Shown piece after piece: positions 1-9,675 of a stretch of 42,673 bases of DNA. Below the pieces are notes generated by a model. That model did no database searches. It had not been told where the DNA came from and was given only the letters and a program-made list of their open reading frames with translations. The DNA is from Betaproteobacteria bacterium. GTDB lineage: Bacteria > Pseudomonadota > Gammaproteobacteria > Burkholderiales > SG8-39. How positions within the stretch are numbered: the stretch's first letter is position 1; each line of letters starts with the position of its first letter. The position numbers and the translations under genes were made by a program. The stretch is from NCBI GenBank assembly GCA_004297625.1, contig SCTY01000049.1:1-42673 (forward strand). Direction: 5' to 3'.

Positions 1-67
1 GGACTGCCTGAATCTTGAACTCGACCGTGTAGCGATGGACCTTCTTAGGACCGACCGGCGCTGCCAT
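1..67 (-). mobile_element. IS3-family transposase OrfA, N-terminal fragment at window edge
   Basis: The first 22 codons of an ORF read leftward off the window. They begin MAAPVGPKKVHRYTVEF, which resembles the N-terminus of IS3/IS911-type OrfA, the helix-turn-helix subunit made before frameshifting into OrfB. A GGGAGAAGAA ribosome-binding site lies directly upstream of the ATG. The flanking stretch at about 92-120 contains a sequence reading AAAGTGGACACC on the - strand, which looks like an IS3-type terminal region, so the right end of the element probably lies there. It has landed in or next to the attC of the last integron cassette. Only the start is visible; family confidence is moderate. 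Confidence 0.55.
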
Positions 68-120
68 TTCTTCTCCCTCGAGCGTTAGGTCGAGGTGTCC
101 ACTTTATCGGATGAGGTTCT

Positions 121-146
121 GCGGTCGGTTGCGACCGCTGTTAGGT
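121..146 (-). repeat. attC remnant of cassette 3, cut off by the IS element
   Basis: On the - strand the R'' core ACCTAAC (146-140) fits RYYYAAC. It is followed by a perfect 7-bp stem with a 4-base loop (GCGGTCG/CGACCGC, 121-138). No matching R' core (GTTRRRY on the - strand) is found before the IS-like sequence begins, so only half of the site seems to remain. A second ACCTAAC on the same strand lies at 90-84, just upstream of the transposase start. Confidence 0.55.
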
Positions 147-152
147 TGTGCG

Positions 153-647
153 CTAGTTCCGTAAACCCTTGGCGGCATCATGCTTGCTTTTCCATTCCTC
201 GGCGAGACGTTGGCCAATCGGCTGTCCAAATTCGCCTTTGTCGTAGACGTCGCTTAGGCGAATCATCGCCGACGGTACCCCTTGGCGAGCCGCCATCCTG
301 AGGGACTCTAGAGCAATATGGGGCCGATCTTCAAATGCCGGCAACACGTCCGAGCACCAATAGTCTCTCCATAGCTCATCGGCCCTTCGTGGATCTCTCC
401 GCTGAACGATGATGATCGCGCCCCATGCATCCCTCATGTTGCCAATTTCTTTGGCTCTCTGATACATGACATTTGGATCTGATGGATAACCTTCGTGCTC
501 CATGGCGCGCGGATCGCGACCCTGCAATCTCGCAGCACGTTCCTTTTTACTTACTACCGTTTGGCATTGAGGGTCGCGCCGTTCATCTGCAATGCTCGCG
601 CCCAAGACCGTCATCCCCACGATTGTTACAACTGCCGTCGTTCTCAC
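153..647 (-). CDS. Cassette 3: secreted Sel1-like repeat protein
   Basis: A 164-residue protein starting at GTG (647). It opens with a short signal-like hydrophobic stretch (residues 3-20, VVTIVGMTVLGA core). The C-terminal half has a Sel1/TPR-like repeat around residues 115-150 (ALESLRMAARQG, then AMIRLSDVYDKGEFG), the alpha-alpha solenoid pattern used for protein binding. It is the third - strand gene counted from intI. No cassette boundary with a proper R' core is visible between it and cassette 2, so the two may have been joined by a deletion within an attC. A start at the internal Met12 is possible but would lose most of the signal peptide. Function is unknown. Confidence 0.6.
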   Translation of the reverse strand: MRTTAVVTIVGMTVLGASIADERRDPQCQTVVSKKERAARLQGRDPRAMEHEGYPSDPNVMYQRAKEIGNMRDAWGAIIIVQRRDPRRADELWRDYWCSDVLPAFEDRPHIALESLRMAARQGVPSAMIRLSDVYDKGEFGQPIGQRLAEEWKSKHDAAKGLRN

Positions 648-650
648 AGC

Positions 651-699
651 ATCCCCTTCTTGACGCGCAAGCGTCGCTCATCAACCTGCTGCTAGGCGC
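651..699 (-). repeat. Degenerate attC between cassettes 2 and 3
   Basis: On the - strand the sequence after the cassette 2 stop reads GGCGCCTAGC. This is the near-complement of cassette 2's own first bases (GTTAGGCGCC), as expected of an R'' core with one substitution. A GACGC/GCGTC hairpin (662-675) follows, but no GTTRRRY core occurs before the cassette 3 start at 647. The site therefore appears half-deleted or badly decayed. Confidence 0.45.
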
Positions 700-700
700 C

Positions 701-1132
701 TTACTTGTGCTCACTCAATTGCCTGACTCGTGGCAATGCATTCCGTAGCTCCTCATTGCGAAACACCCGCAAACCATGGAGAACGAGCTTTTCGTCCGAG
801 AAAACCAGCAATTCCTGCCCCTTCCAGAAGGCCATCCCGCATGAGGTTGGGACCGTTGAGACAGAGCTGAGTTGTCGAGGACCTTTGAAGCTTTCGATAA
901 CTTCTACGCGCGCTTGCCGACTCATTTCCACGTTTGTTCCATAGGCTGTCCAACGGCCTTTCGATGGCAGCTCTGTAACGCGTATCCAAGCAACGACCGA
1001 TGATTCATCGAAGAGCCTTTCCACCTTCTCAGTAGTTGTCAATCGCATCCATTCCCGCGTCGGACTGCAGGGCAAGGCTTGCGACGCAACCAGGAGCAGA
1101 ACGAAAGCTACCGCGGTGCGGCCCGCTGCCAT
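701..1132 (-). CDS. Cassette 2: secreted protein of unknown function, possibly netrin/TIMP-like
   Basis: A 143-residue protein whose ATG lies only a few bases inside the cassette (GTTAGGCGCCTATATGG on the - strand), typical of integron cassettes. A clear signal peptide (VAFVLLLVASQA) would be cleaved before LPCSP, leaving a mature N-terminal Cys close to the cleavage site. A second Cys (TSCGMAFWKGQELLVF) follows a strand-rich middle (ARVEVIESFKGP). A Cys near the mature N-terminus, a KG..L.VF segment and a length of about 120 residues recall bacterial netrin/TIMP-like OB-fold secreted proteins. That is an impression from pattern only. Function is unknown. Confidence 0.65.
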   Translation of the reverse strand: MAAGRTAVAFVLLLVASQALPCSPTREWMRLTTTEKVERLFDESSVVAWIRVTELPSKGRWTAYGTNVEMSRQARVEVIESFKGPRQLSSVSTVPTSCGMAFWKGQELLVFSDEKLVLHGLRVFRNEELRNALPRVRQLSEHK

Positions 1133-1138
1133 ATAGGC

Positions 1139-1232
1139 GCCTAACGTGGAGCTTTGCGGCGCGGCGAGCCTGGCCCCAAATGCAGCGATCCGCCGGCCGC
1201 CGCGTCCGCCAACAGCGCCATGTTAGGAGTGC
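1139..1232 (-). repeat. attC recombination site of cassette 1
   Basis: A complete 94-bp attC read on the - strand. The R'' core TCCTAAC (1228-1222) sits inside an 11-nt stretch (1232-1222) that is the exact inverse complement of the first bases of cassette 1 (GTTAGGAGTGC). It ends in the R' core GTTAGGC (1145-1139), a perfect GTTRRRY. Between them is GC-rich, self-complementary sequence. Recombination would cut between G and TTAGGC. Reciprocity between the R'' core and the cassette's own start is the diagnostic property of an attC. Confidence 0.85.
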
Positions 1233-1235
1233 TTC

Positions 1236-1589
1236 TCATCGATTGCCTTCGAGCTCTAGCAATTTCCGGTTATAGCGCTCGGCGTATTGCGCGGCGCGCA
1301 TGAAGTTACGGTGCTGCAGATCAGCACCAAGGTCGGCGCAAGTTATTGGACGTTGGCCAACCTTCACAGCGCTCTGAACGCGCGCGGAGTCTTCGAGGGG
1401 CCAGCCGGGTATGACTTCGCCAGCATCTTTGCCGCACACAGGTATTACGATGTGCCGGCGGTCACCACCGGAAAACGCCCTTTGAGCTTCGGCTACTGGA
1501 TCTTTCGCGACCAACATGTCGAGGGTGTCCCCCGCCGTCGCATGCACAACTAGCAGGGCCAAGCTCACGAATACGACCGCACGATGCAT
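1236..1589 (-). CDS. Cassette 1: small secreted protein of unknown function
   Basis: A 117-residue protein; the ATG at 1589 (MHRAVVFVSLALLVVHATAG) was chosen because it opens with a good signal peptide and lies 15 bases inside the cassette. Upstream in-frame codons would read through attI. The mature part has two Cys residues (IPVCGKD and ITCADLG) that could pair, and a C-terminal charged helix (AAQYAERYNRKLLELEGNR). The stop is just before the attC. I do not recognise the family. As the attI-proximal cassette it should be the most strongly expressed of the array. Confidence 0.7.
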   Translation of the reverse strand: MHRAVVFVSLALLVVHATAGDTLDMLVAKDPVAEAQRAFSGGDRRHIVIPVCGKDAGEVIPGWPLEDSARVQSAVKVGQRPITCADLGADLQHRNFMRAAQYAERYNRKLLELEGNR

Positions 1590-1598
1590 CGGACGCAC

Positions 1599-1743
1599 TC
1601 CTAACGTGAATTGGTTGACGAAATAGTTGACACGGTTGGTGGATTGCAAGCCGTCAATTTGTTGCGGCGGGCTGTCATCCTCCCTATGCGTCAGTACGTT
1701 ACCCCCTGGAAGGAGGCGAAGCAATTCCGCCTTGGGAGGAAAC
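1599..1743 (-). other. attI region and first cassette junction
   Basis: The junction core GTTAGGA (1605-1599 on the - strand) marks the insertion point of the first cassette. The adjacent stretch up to the intI start contains several GTCAAC/GTTGAC elements (about 1612-1634) that could be integrase-binding boxes. A TTGACA hexamer at 1627-1632 could serve as a -35 for intI. The cassette promoter Pc could not be placed with confidence. Confidence 0.6.
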
Positions 1744-2736
1744 GTGGGGGAGAGCACACCGCTAGCGCCGCACGCGAGCGACAGGCCGCGACTACTCGAT
1801 CAGGTGCGCGATGCCATCAGGAGACGGCACTACAGCCTGCGCACGGAGGAAACGTATATGCACTGGATCAAGCGCTTTATCTATTTCTCCGGAAAGCGGC
1901 ACCCGAAGGCGCTCGGGCCGGCGGAGGTCACGGCGTTCCTCAATCACCTTGCGCGCGATTTAGAGGTGGCCGCCTCGACGCAGAACCAGGCGCTCTCGGC
2001 GCTGCTGTTTCTTTATCGCGAGGTGCTTGGCACGCCGCTGCCCTGGCTCGATGAGCTCGAGCGCGCGCAGCGGCCGGCGCGCGTGCCGACGGTGCTGACA
2101 CGCGACGAGGCGCAGCGGCTGCTCGCGCAGATGCGCGGCACGCAATGGCTGATGGCGAGCCTGATGTACGGCGCGGGGCTGCGGCTTCGCGAGTGCCTGA
2201 AGCTCAGGGTCAAGGACCTCGACTTCGGCTACCGCCAGATCGTGGTGCGCGACGGCAAGGGCGCGAAGGACCGCGTGACGATGCTGCCGGAGCCGCTCGT
2301 CGCGCCTCTGCATGACCAACTTGCGCGCTCCCGGGCGCTCCACGAGGACGATGTAGCGGCGGGGCATGGAACAGTCGAGCTACCGCATGCATTGGCGCGC
2401 AAGCATCCGCGCGCATCCTACGAATGGGCATGGAAGTTCGTGTCTCCGTCGCCGCGGCTGTCGAGGGACCCGCGCAGCGGGGCGATCCGGCGCCACCACG
2501 TCTATGAGAACTACGTTATCCGTGCCGTCAAGGCCGCCGTGCGCGCGGCGCGCATCGCGAAGCATGTCAGCTGCCACACGCTGCGGCATTCGTTCGCCAC
2601 GCATCTGCTGGAAAGCGGATACGACATCCGCGCGGTCCAGGAGCTGCTCGGGCACGCGGACGTTTCCACGACGATGATCTATACGCACGTCCTGAACAAG
2701 GGCGGGCGCGGCGTGACGAGCCCGCTCGAGCGCTAA
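1744..2736 (+). CDS. intI: Integron integrase
   Basis: A 330-residue tyrosine recombinase that excises and inserts gene cassettes at attI/attC. The GTG at 1744 was chosen because GGGAGGA lies 6 bases upstream and the N-terminus then aligns with known IntI ([22 protein letters not shown]). Residues 15-100 form the SAM-like core-binding domain. The catalytic set is R147, K172, H278, R281, H304 and Y313. An extra segment at about residues 215-250 ([15 protein letters not shown], then [11 protein letters not shown]) is the IntI-specific patch absent from XerCD, which makes the call firm. It is divergent from the cassette array, as in all integrons, and apparently intact. Confidence 0.95.
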   Translation: MGESTPLAPHASDRPRLLDQVRDAIRRRHYSLRTEETYMHWIKRFIYFSGKRHPKALGPAEVTAFLNHLARDLEVAASTQNQALSALLFLYREVLGTPLPWLDELERAQRPARVPTVLTRDEAQRLLAQMRGTQWLMASLMYGAGLRLRECLKLRVKDLDFGYRQIVVRDGKGAKDRVTMLPEPLVAPLHDQLARSRALHEDDVAAGHGTVELPHALARKHPRASYEWAWKFVSPSPRLSRDPRSGAIRRHHVYENYVIRAVKAAVRAARIAKHVSCHTLRHSFATHLLESGYDIRAVQELLGHADVSTTMIYTHVLNKGGRGVTSPLER

Positions 2737-3134
2737 AGCAGGACTTCGACTTCCGCGTCGCCTTCGCGCCTCACGAGGTTCACCGCGACGCTCGAGTCGT
2801 GGCGGCGGAGCATGAGGTCGAGCGTGCCGTCGCCGATGCGCAGGCCGCGCACCGAGAGCCAGTCGAGGAACCTCGGCAGGCGCGGGCGGCGCAGGATCAC
2901 GGTGGAGGAGGCGGCGTCGATCTCGAGCCTTAGGCACGCCTGCAGCAGGGCGAAGGGCGCGCACGCGGCCCAGGCCTGCGGCGCGCAGGCGACGGGGTAG
3001 AGCGTGGGCGCCTTGCCGCGGCGGCGCTCGAAGCCGCAGAAGAGCTCGGGCAGCCGGCGCAGGTGCATGTGCGCGGCGGCGTCGAAGCAGCGCCGCGGTG
3101 ACCGACGGCGGGACGCTTTCCGCCAGGGGTGCAA
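2733..3134 (-). pseudogene. C-terminal remnant of an amylo-alpha-1,6-glucosidase (glycogen debranching-type) enzyme
   Basis: The reading frame from about 3090 to 2733 looks like the extreme C-terminus of bacterial glycogen-debranching-family proteins. It has HLRRLPELFCGFERR, the segment TLYPVACAPQAWAA, then LPRFLDWLSVRGLRIGDG and a closing strand pair. The normal protein is over 600 residues; here about 120 remain, and upstream codons (HPWRKASRRRSPRR) do not look homologous. The GH domain is missing, so this is a truncated remnant. Its stop overlaps the intI stop tail-to-tail, suggesting the integron or a later rearrangement broke a housekeeping gene here. Confidence 0.6.
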
Positions 3135-3224
3135 TTTGAGCGATGTTCACGGTTTTGCGGAAAAGCAGTCCATTCGGCTCGCAATTCTTGTGCCGGGACC
3201 ACAGATTGCTATAAAAAGGAGCCC

Positions 3225-3878
3225 ATGCAGACCGACGCCGCGAAGGCCGCCTACCGGCGGTATGCAAGTGTCTACGATGCCTTGTTCGGACCGGTGCTCC
3301 AGCCAGGTCGCAAGGCGGTGATCCAAGCCCTCCGATGCCGTCCCGGCGAGCGCGTGCTCGAAGTGGGCGTGGGCACCGGACTCTCGCTGCCGATGTACCC
3401 GCCGGATGTGCGGGTTACCGGCATCGACCTTTCGCGCGAGATGCTGGAGAAGGCGCGCATACGGGTGCGCCGGCGCCAGCTGACGAACGTCGAGGCGCTG
3501 CGCGAGATGGACGCCGAAGCCATGGATTTCGCGGATGCGAGCTTCGACAAAGTCGTCGCGATGTACGTCGTCTCGGTGGTCGACAAGCCGGCGCGGCTGC
3601 TCAGCGAGCTGCACCGCGTGTGCAAGCCGCAGGGCGAGATCTTCATCGTCAACCATGTGCGCTCGTCCAATCCCCTCGTGGGCGCGGTGGAGAAGAGCCT
3701 CGCGCGCTTCTCCGACCAGCTCGGCTTCCACCCGGATTTCGAGCTGTCGTCGCTCGTGAACGGGTCGGGCTCGGTCGAGCACATCTCCAACATCGCCTTT
3801 TTCTGGAAGGTGATGCGCGTGCGCAACGGCGTGGGCCACGCCCGCCCGGGGCTGGAGGCGGGCAAGAGACGTACCTGA
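3225..3878 (+). CDS. PmtA-like phospholipid N-methyltransferase (class I SAM methyltransferase)
   Basis: A 217-residue class I methyltransferase. The ATG at 3225 follows AAAAGGAG closely. Motif I is VLEVGVGTGLSLPMY (residues about 45-59), motif II VTGIDLSREML, and the acidic EMDAEAMDFADASFDKVVAMYV follows. The N-terminal YASVYDALFGPVLQPGR is characteristic of phosphatidylethanolamine N-methyltransferases of the Rhodobacter PmtA type, which make phosphatidylcholine at the inner face of the cytoplasmic membrane. The C-terminal GSVEHISNIAFFWKVMRV fits a substrate region. A different small or lipid substrate cannot be excluded from sequence alone. It stands alone, 32 bases before the next gene. 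Confidence 0.7.
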   Translation: MQTDAAKAAYRRYASVYDALFGPVLQPGRKAVIQALRCRPGERVLEVGVGTGLSLPMYPPDVRVTGIDLSREMLEKARIRVRRRQLTNVEALREMDAEAMDFADASFDKVVAMYVVSVVDKPARLLSELHRVCKPQGEIFIVNHVRSSNPLVGAVEKSLARFSDQLGFHPDFELSSLVNGSGSVEHISNIAFFWKVMRVRNGVGHARPGLEAGKRRT

Positions 3879-3909
3879 ACTCGGGGCCGGGAGCGGCGCT
3901 CTCACGGAT

Positions 3910-4494
3910 ATGCAAGTCACTCCCGAGATCAAGTTCCACGGCGTCGAGCGTTCCGAGTGGGTCGGGAATTACATCGTCGAGCGCCTGCGGCGCCTCGAGC
4001 GCTACGCCGACGGCGTCACCTCCTGCAAGGTCACGCTTGCGCAGGAGCAGGCTTCGCAGACCAAGGGCAACCGCTACAGCGTCATGGTCGAGGCGCACAT
4101 CCCGCCCAACCACGACCTCGCGGTGAAGAAGCAGAAGGTCGTGCACGAGATGCGCACCCAGCTGCCGGCGCTCATCAACCTCGCTTTCGGCGCGCTCGAA
4201 AAGCAGCTGAAGAAGACCGCGCAGCTGCGCCGCGCCGACGTGAAGACGCACGACGGCGAGCCGCACGGGCTCGTGGAGAAGCTGAGCCCCGACGGCTACG
4301 GCTTCATCCGCACCTTCGACAACCGGGAGGTGTACTTCCACCGCAACAGCGTGCTGCACGGCGACTTCGAGCGCCTGTCGGTCGGCACGGAAGTGCGCTT
4401 CAGCCCGGAGGAGGGCGACGAGGGGCTGCAGGCGAGCAGCGTGCAGATCGTCGCGAAGCCCGGCGTGCGCTCCGAGAGCGCCGCCAACCGGTAG
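3910..4494 (+). CDS. HPF/RaiA-type ribosome-associated protein fused to a cold-shock domain
   Basis: A 194-residue two-domain protein. Residues 1-105 are an HPF/RaiA (S30AE) fold: an initial strand (EIKFHGVERSEWV), then the basic helix (RLRRLERYADGVTSCKVTL) and a second long helix with many Lys (LEKQLKKTAQLRR). This domain binds the 30S A/P site and silences ribosomes in stress. Residues 115-185 are a cold-shock OB fold with the RNP-like GYGFIRTFDNREVYFHRNSV. The fusion should join ribosome binding with RNA binding. Similar fusions are annotated in proteobacteria as HPF/RaiA family proteins. It is monocistronic, with a start at 3910. Confidence 0.8.
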   Translation: MQVTPEIKFHGVERSEWVGNYIVERLRRLERYADGVTSCKVTLAQEQASQTKGNRYSVMVEAHIPPNHDLAVKKQKVVHEMRTQLPALINLAFGALEKQLKKTAQLRRADVKTHDGEPHGLVEKLSPDGYGFIRTFDNREVYFHRNSVLHGDFERLSVGTEVRFSPEEGDEGLQASSVQIVAKPGVRSESAANR

Positions 4495-4649
4495 ATCGGC
4501 ATGGTTCTGCCGGACCAAGCCATCCGGTGGATGCGCCACACCCCGGTAGATAAAAAGGCAGTCGTCTTCTGGGAGGAGGCACGACCCTGGCCCGCCAGCT
4601 GCTGAAGAAGCTGCTTCCACGCCTGCGCCGCTATTTCCGGCTGAACATC

Positions 4650-5270
4650 GTGTTCGTGCTGCGGCGCGTGCTGACCGGCCGGGCGCGCGTCGCCTCCACG
4701 CGCGCCGGCCTGGAATGCCGCCCGCTCGAGGAGGCGGAGCTGCTCGCCTTCGCGGCCGATCCGCGGCTGGAGCTCGGCGAGCAGTGGATCCGCGAAGCGT
4801 GCGCGCGCGGCTCCCTGTGCCTCGGCGCGCTCGCCCACGGCGAGCTCCTCGGCTATACATGGCTCGCCTTTGGCGATACGCCCTACGCAGAGGGCCTGTG
4901 GGTCGGCCTGGATGATCGCCTGCGCTACTCGTACAAGAGCTTCGTGCGGCCGGAATGCCGCGGCGAGCGCATCATCCAGGCGCTGCACGCGCTTGCCGAC
5001 TCCCCGGAGCTGCGCCGCGACCGGCACTTCACGGTGGATTTCGTGGACGCCGACAACCACGCTTCGCTCGCCGCGCTCGAGCGCTCGGGGTCGAGCCGCA
5101 TAGGCTTCGCGGTCTACGCCAGGGGGTTCGGCAGCCTGTTCGCCCTGCGCTCGCCCGGACTCAGGCGCGCCGGCATCAGCTTGTATGAGCCGAGCGGCGG
5201 AGCGCTTGACGCGCTTTCACCCCAGCTTTCCGATGCCGAGCTTTCCTCCGAGCTGGTTGAGGGCGGCTAG
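4650..5270 (+). CDS. GNAT-family N-acetyltransferase
   Basis: About 206 residues with a GNAT-like core: LGALAHGELLGYTWLAFG (strands 2-4), SYKSFVRPECRGERIIQALH (acetyl-CoA loop, a variant of R/Q-x-x-G-x-G/A) and FVDADNHASLAALERSGSSRIGFAVYARGFG (strand 6 onward, the usual N..S...yeklGF pattern). The substrate is unknown. The GTG at 4650 is the first canonical start. However, the open frame continues upstream to a CTG at 4587 with a strong GGGAGGAGG 7-15 bases before it and plausible coding (LPRLRRYFRLN), so the true start may be a CTG. The 3' end overlaps the convergent dehydrogenase gene by 54 bp. Confidence 0.7.
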   Translation: MFVLRRVLTGRARVASTRAGLECRPLEEAELLAFAADPRLELGEQWIREACARGSLCLGALAHGELLGYTWLAFGDTPYAEGLWVGLDDRLRYSYKSFVRPECRGERIIQALHALADSPELRRDRHFTVDFVDADNHASLAALERSGSSRIGFAVYARGFGSLFALRSPGLRRAGISLYEPSGGALDALSPQLSDAELSSELVEGG

Positions 5271-6272
5271 CAGCGGCTCGGGAAGCGGCACGCCGTCGCG
5301 GGCGCGCTCGGCGAACTTCGCGTAGCTCTGCTCGCCGGGCAGGAAGATGCGCTCGAAGCCCTTCATGCGCTCGGAGCCGCGGATGTCGCGCGACAGGGAA
5401 TCGACGTTTTTCCGGAATTCATCCAATTCCTGAAACGCGGAAATATCGATGGCGGCGATCGCGTGCCCGGTGTTGGTGGGCGTCGAGTCGTCGGCATTGA
5501 AGTCGACCACGTCGCGCCCCATCGCCGCGGCGTTCAGCGTGCCGGCCAGGATGCCGAAAACGAGCGCCATGCCGTAGCCCTTGTAGCCGCCCTCATGTCC
5601 CCCTAAGGGCAGCAGGAAGCCTTCGTGCACCCGCTTCGGATCGGTCAGCGGCTTTCCCTCGCGGTCGACCATCCAGCCCTCGGGCATCGGCTCGCCGCGC
5701 TGCGCCTTGGTCTTCACCTTGCCGAAGGCCGCGACCGTGGTGGCCATGTCGAGCACGATCGGCGGCTCCGCGCCCGCCGGGATCGCCACCGCGATCGGGT
5801 TCGTCGAAAGCAGCATCTCGACGCCGCCCCAGGGCGGCAGGTGATTGGCGTTGCCGACGGCGAAGTACAGGCCGATCATGCCGGCGCGCATCGGCATCCT
5901 GGCATAGAGCGATGCCGGTCCCGCGTGATTGCTGCAGCGCACGCCGACCCACGCGGCGCCGGCGCCGCGCGCCTTCTCGATGGCGTGCTCGGCGGCGAAC
6001 TTCATCACCAGGTGGCCCATGCCGTTGTCGCCGTGCACGAGCGCCATCGCGGCGCGGCTGCGCTCGACGCGGATCGTCGGCTTCACGTTCACGCCGCCCG
6101 CCTGGATGCGGCGGATGTACTGCGGCAGGCGGAAGATGCCGTGGCCGTCGGAGCCCTGGAGATCGGCTTCGACCATCAGCCCGGCAATGGTGTGCGCATC
6201 GGCCCGCGGGACGCCGACGCTCTCGAACGCTTTTGCCGTGAACGCCTTGAGAGACGAAGCAGGGAATCGCAT
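5217..6272 (-). CDS. Malate/L-lactate dehydrogenase-family NAD(P)-dependent oxidoreductase
   Basis: A 351-residue member of the LDH2/MDH2 (YbiC/YiaK) family, which reduces 2-oxoacids to 2-hydroxyacids and is unrelated to classical LDH. Diagnostic stretches are ADLQGSDGHGIFRLPQYIRR near residue 40 (with the conserved catalytic-region His), VHGDNGMGHLVM, GVRCSNHAGPASLYA, and LSTNPIAVAIPAG followed by IVLDMATTVAAFGKVK. The length matches the family. The exact substrate (malate, lactate, sulfolactate, ureidoglycolate) cannot be told. The start at 6272 is 42 bases from the divergent ABC-F start, so the two promoters share this short gap. Confidence 0.85.
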   Translation of the reverse strand: MRFPASSLKAFTAKAFESVGVPRADAHTIAGLMVEADLQGSDGHGIFRLPQYIRRIQAGGVNVKPTIRVERSRAAMALVHGDNGMGHLVMKFAAEHAIEKARGAGAAWVGVRCSNHAGPASLYARMPMRAGMIGLYFAVGNANHLPPWGGVEMLLSTNPIAVAIPAGAEPPIVLDMATTVAAFGKVKTKAQRGEPMPEGWMVDREGKPLTDPKRVHEGFLLPLGGHEGGYKGYGMALVFGILAGTLNAAAMGRDVVDFNADDSTPTNTGHAIAAIDISAFQELDEFRKNVDSLSRDIRGSERMKGFERIFLPGEQSYAKFAERARDGVPLPEPLLAALNQLGGKLGIGKLG

Positions 6273-6314
6273 GGCGCGGATCGTAGCCTGTAAAATCCCG
6301 CATTTTCCCCGCCG

Positions 6315-8143
<1,829 letters not shown>

Positions 8144-8147
<4 letters not shown>

Positions 8148-8635
8148 GGTACGCGAGCGTCGCCATGCTGATTCTCGCCGGGTGGGCAGCGCTCAAGCCG
8201 GCGCCGATGGCCTGGGTCTACATCGCCGCGGTGATGGCGTTCGAAGCGTGGCTGCTGCGGCGCATGCGCGCCGAGGAGCGCGGGCCGGTCGCGGTCGGCG
8301 AGCCGCCGTACCGCTTCACCGCGGAGGAGGCCGAGCTCATCGGCCGCTACCGTTTCTATTTCACGTATCCGGCCCTGGCCGCCCAGGCGGGCTCGGTGCT
8401 CGCGGCGATCGGGTTGAGCGCGATGGTGCTCGCCCTGTGGCTCACGTTCCGGCAGGCGTACGTGCCAGGGGCGATCGTCGGCCTCGATCTTTTCGCCGTC
8501 GGCTGGTTCACGCGGCGCGTGGCGCCGGTCCATGTGCTGCGCCTCGCCGCTTCGCGCGGCAAGCGCGACGCCTTGCGGATACTCGAAATCCTCGATCCGC
8601 TGTGGGCTAAAATCAACGCCGCCAATCAAGGGTAG
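8144..8635 (+). CDS. Small integral membrane protein of unknown function
   Basis: A 163-residue protein translationally coupled to the ABC-F gene by an ATGA overlap. Hydrophobic segments are at about residues 5-25 (VAMLILAGWAALKPAPMAWV), 28-40, 75-100 (LAAQAGSVLAAIGLSAMVLALWL) and 108-125 (VPGAIVGLDLFAVGWF). They are separated by a charged cytoplasmic-looking stretch (RRMRAEERGPVAVGE). The C-terminus (ASRGKRDALRILEILDPLWAKIN) is amphipathic. I do not recognise the family; a role linked to ABC-F is only suggested by the overlap. Confidence 0.7.
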
Positions 8636-8646
8636 CGGAGGGCCGC

Positions 8647-9675
8647 ATGAACGCGCCGGTCAAAACGGAAGACGCCTTCCATCAGCTGATCCACGAGAAC
8701 CACATGTGGGGGCTGTGGGAGATCGCGAGCCAGATGACGCCGCACCCGCGGCCCCAGGCGATCCCGTACCAGTGGAAATGGTCGCTGCTCGAGAAGGTCG
8801 TGAGGCAGTCGGCCACCGCGGTCCCGGTGGGCGACGAGCGCCGCGCGATGCAGCTCTTCAACCCCGGGCTGAACGGCCAGTGGGCGACGACGAATACGCT
8901 CATCGCAGCGGTGCAGGTGCTGCTGCCCGGCGAGATCGCGCGCGCGCACCGGCACACGCCGTCGGCGATCCGCTTCATCATGCAGGGCAACGGCGCGTAC
9001 ACCGCGGTCGAGGGCGAAAAGGTCCTCATGCACGAGGGCGACTTCGTCCTCACGGCCAACTGGCAGTGGCACGACCACGGCAACGAGACGAACGAAACGG
9101 TGGTGTGGATGGACGGCCTCGACGTGCCGCTCACCAAGGCGCTCGACTGCATCTTCTTCGAGATGCACAAGGAGCTGAAAGCCGAGCACGCCAAGCCGGT
9201 GAACGGCTCCAAGGCGCTCTACGGCCACGCCAACCTCGCGCCCACCTGGGTGAAGGAGCGGCCGCGCTTCTCGCCGCTCATGATCTACTCGTTCGACCAG
9301 ACGATGGAGGCGCTGCACGCGCTGCGCGACCGCGACGGCTCGCCGTACGAGGGCATCGCGCTCGAGTACACGCATCCGCAGACCGGCGGCCCGGTGATGC
9401 CGACCATGAGCTGCCGCATCCAGCTCCTGCGGCGCGGCGAGAAGCTCAAGGCGCGCCGCGTCACCGGAAGCTCGGTGTTCCACGTGGTGCAGGGACAGGG
9501 GCGCACGCTCATCGACGGCAACGCGTTCGACTGGGGCAAGGGCGACATCATTGCCCTGCCGTCGTGGGCGCTGCACGCGCACGAGAACACGGGCAGCGGC
9601 GACGCGATCCTTTTTTCGATCAGCGACCGGCCGGTGATCGAGACGCTCGGCTTCTACCGAGAAGCCACGTCGTAG
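8647..9675 (+). CDS. Gentisate 1,2-dioxygenase (bicupin)
   Basis: A 342-residue bicupin that cleaves gentisate to maleylpyruvate with Fe(II) and O2. The first cupin (residues ~95-165) has the metal triad in HRHTPSAIRFIMQGNGAY and NWQWHDHGNETNETVVW. The second (~265-330) has FHVVQGQGRTLIDGNAFDWG and LHAHENTGSGDAILFS. The N-terminal NPGLNGQWATTNTLIAA is also typical. The length matches known enzymes (~345). A GGAGG lies upstream of the ATG. No maleylpyruvate isomerase or fumarylpyruvate hydrolase lies next to it. A 1-hydroxy-2-naphthoate or salicylate dioxygenase from the same family is possible. Confidence 0.85.
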   Translation: MNAPVKTEDAFHQLIHENHMWGLWEIASQMTPHPRPQAIPYQWKWSLLEKVVRQSATAVPVGDERRAMQLFNPGLNGQWATTNTLIAAVQVLLPGEIARAHRHTPSAIRFIMQGNGAYTAVEGEKVLMHEGDFVLTANWQWHDHGNETNETVVWMDGLDVPLTKALDCIFFEMHKELKAEHAKPVNGSKALYGHANLAPTWVKERPRFSPLMIYSFDQTMEALHALRDRDGSPYEGIALEYTHPQTGGPVMPTMSCRIQLLRRGEKLKARRVTGSSVFHVVQGQGRTLIDGNAFDWGKGDIIALPSWALHAHENTGSGDAILFSISDRPVIETLGFYREATS

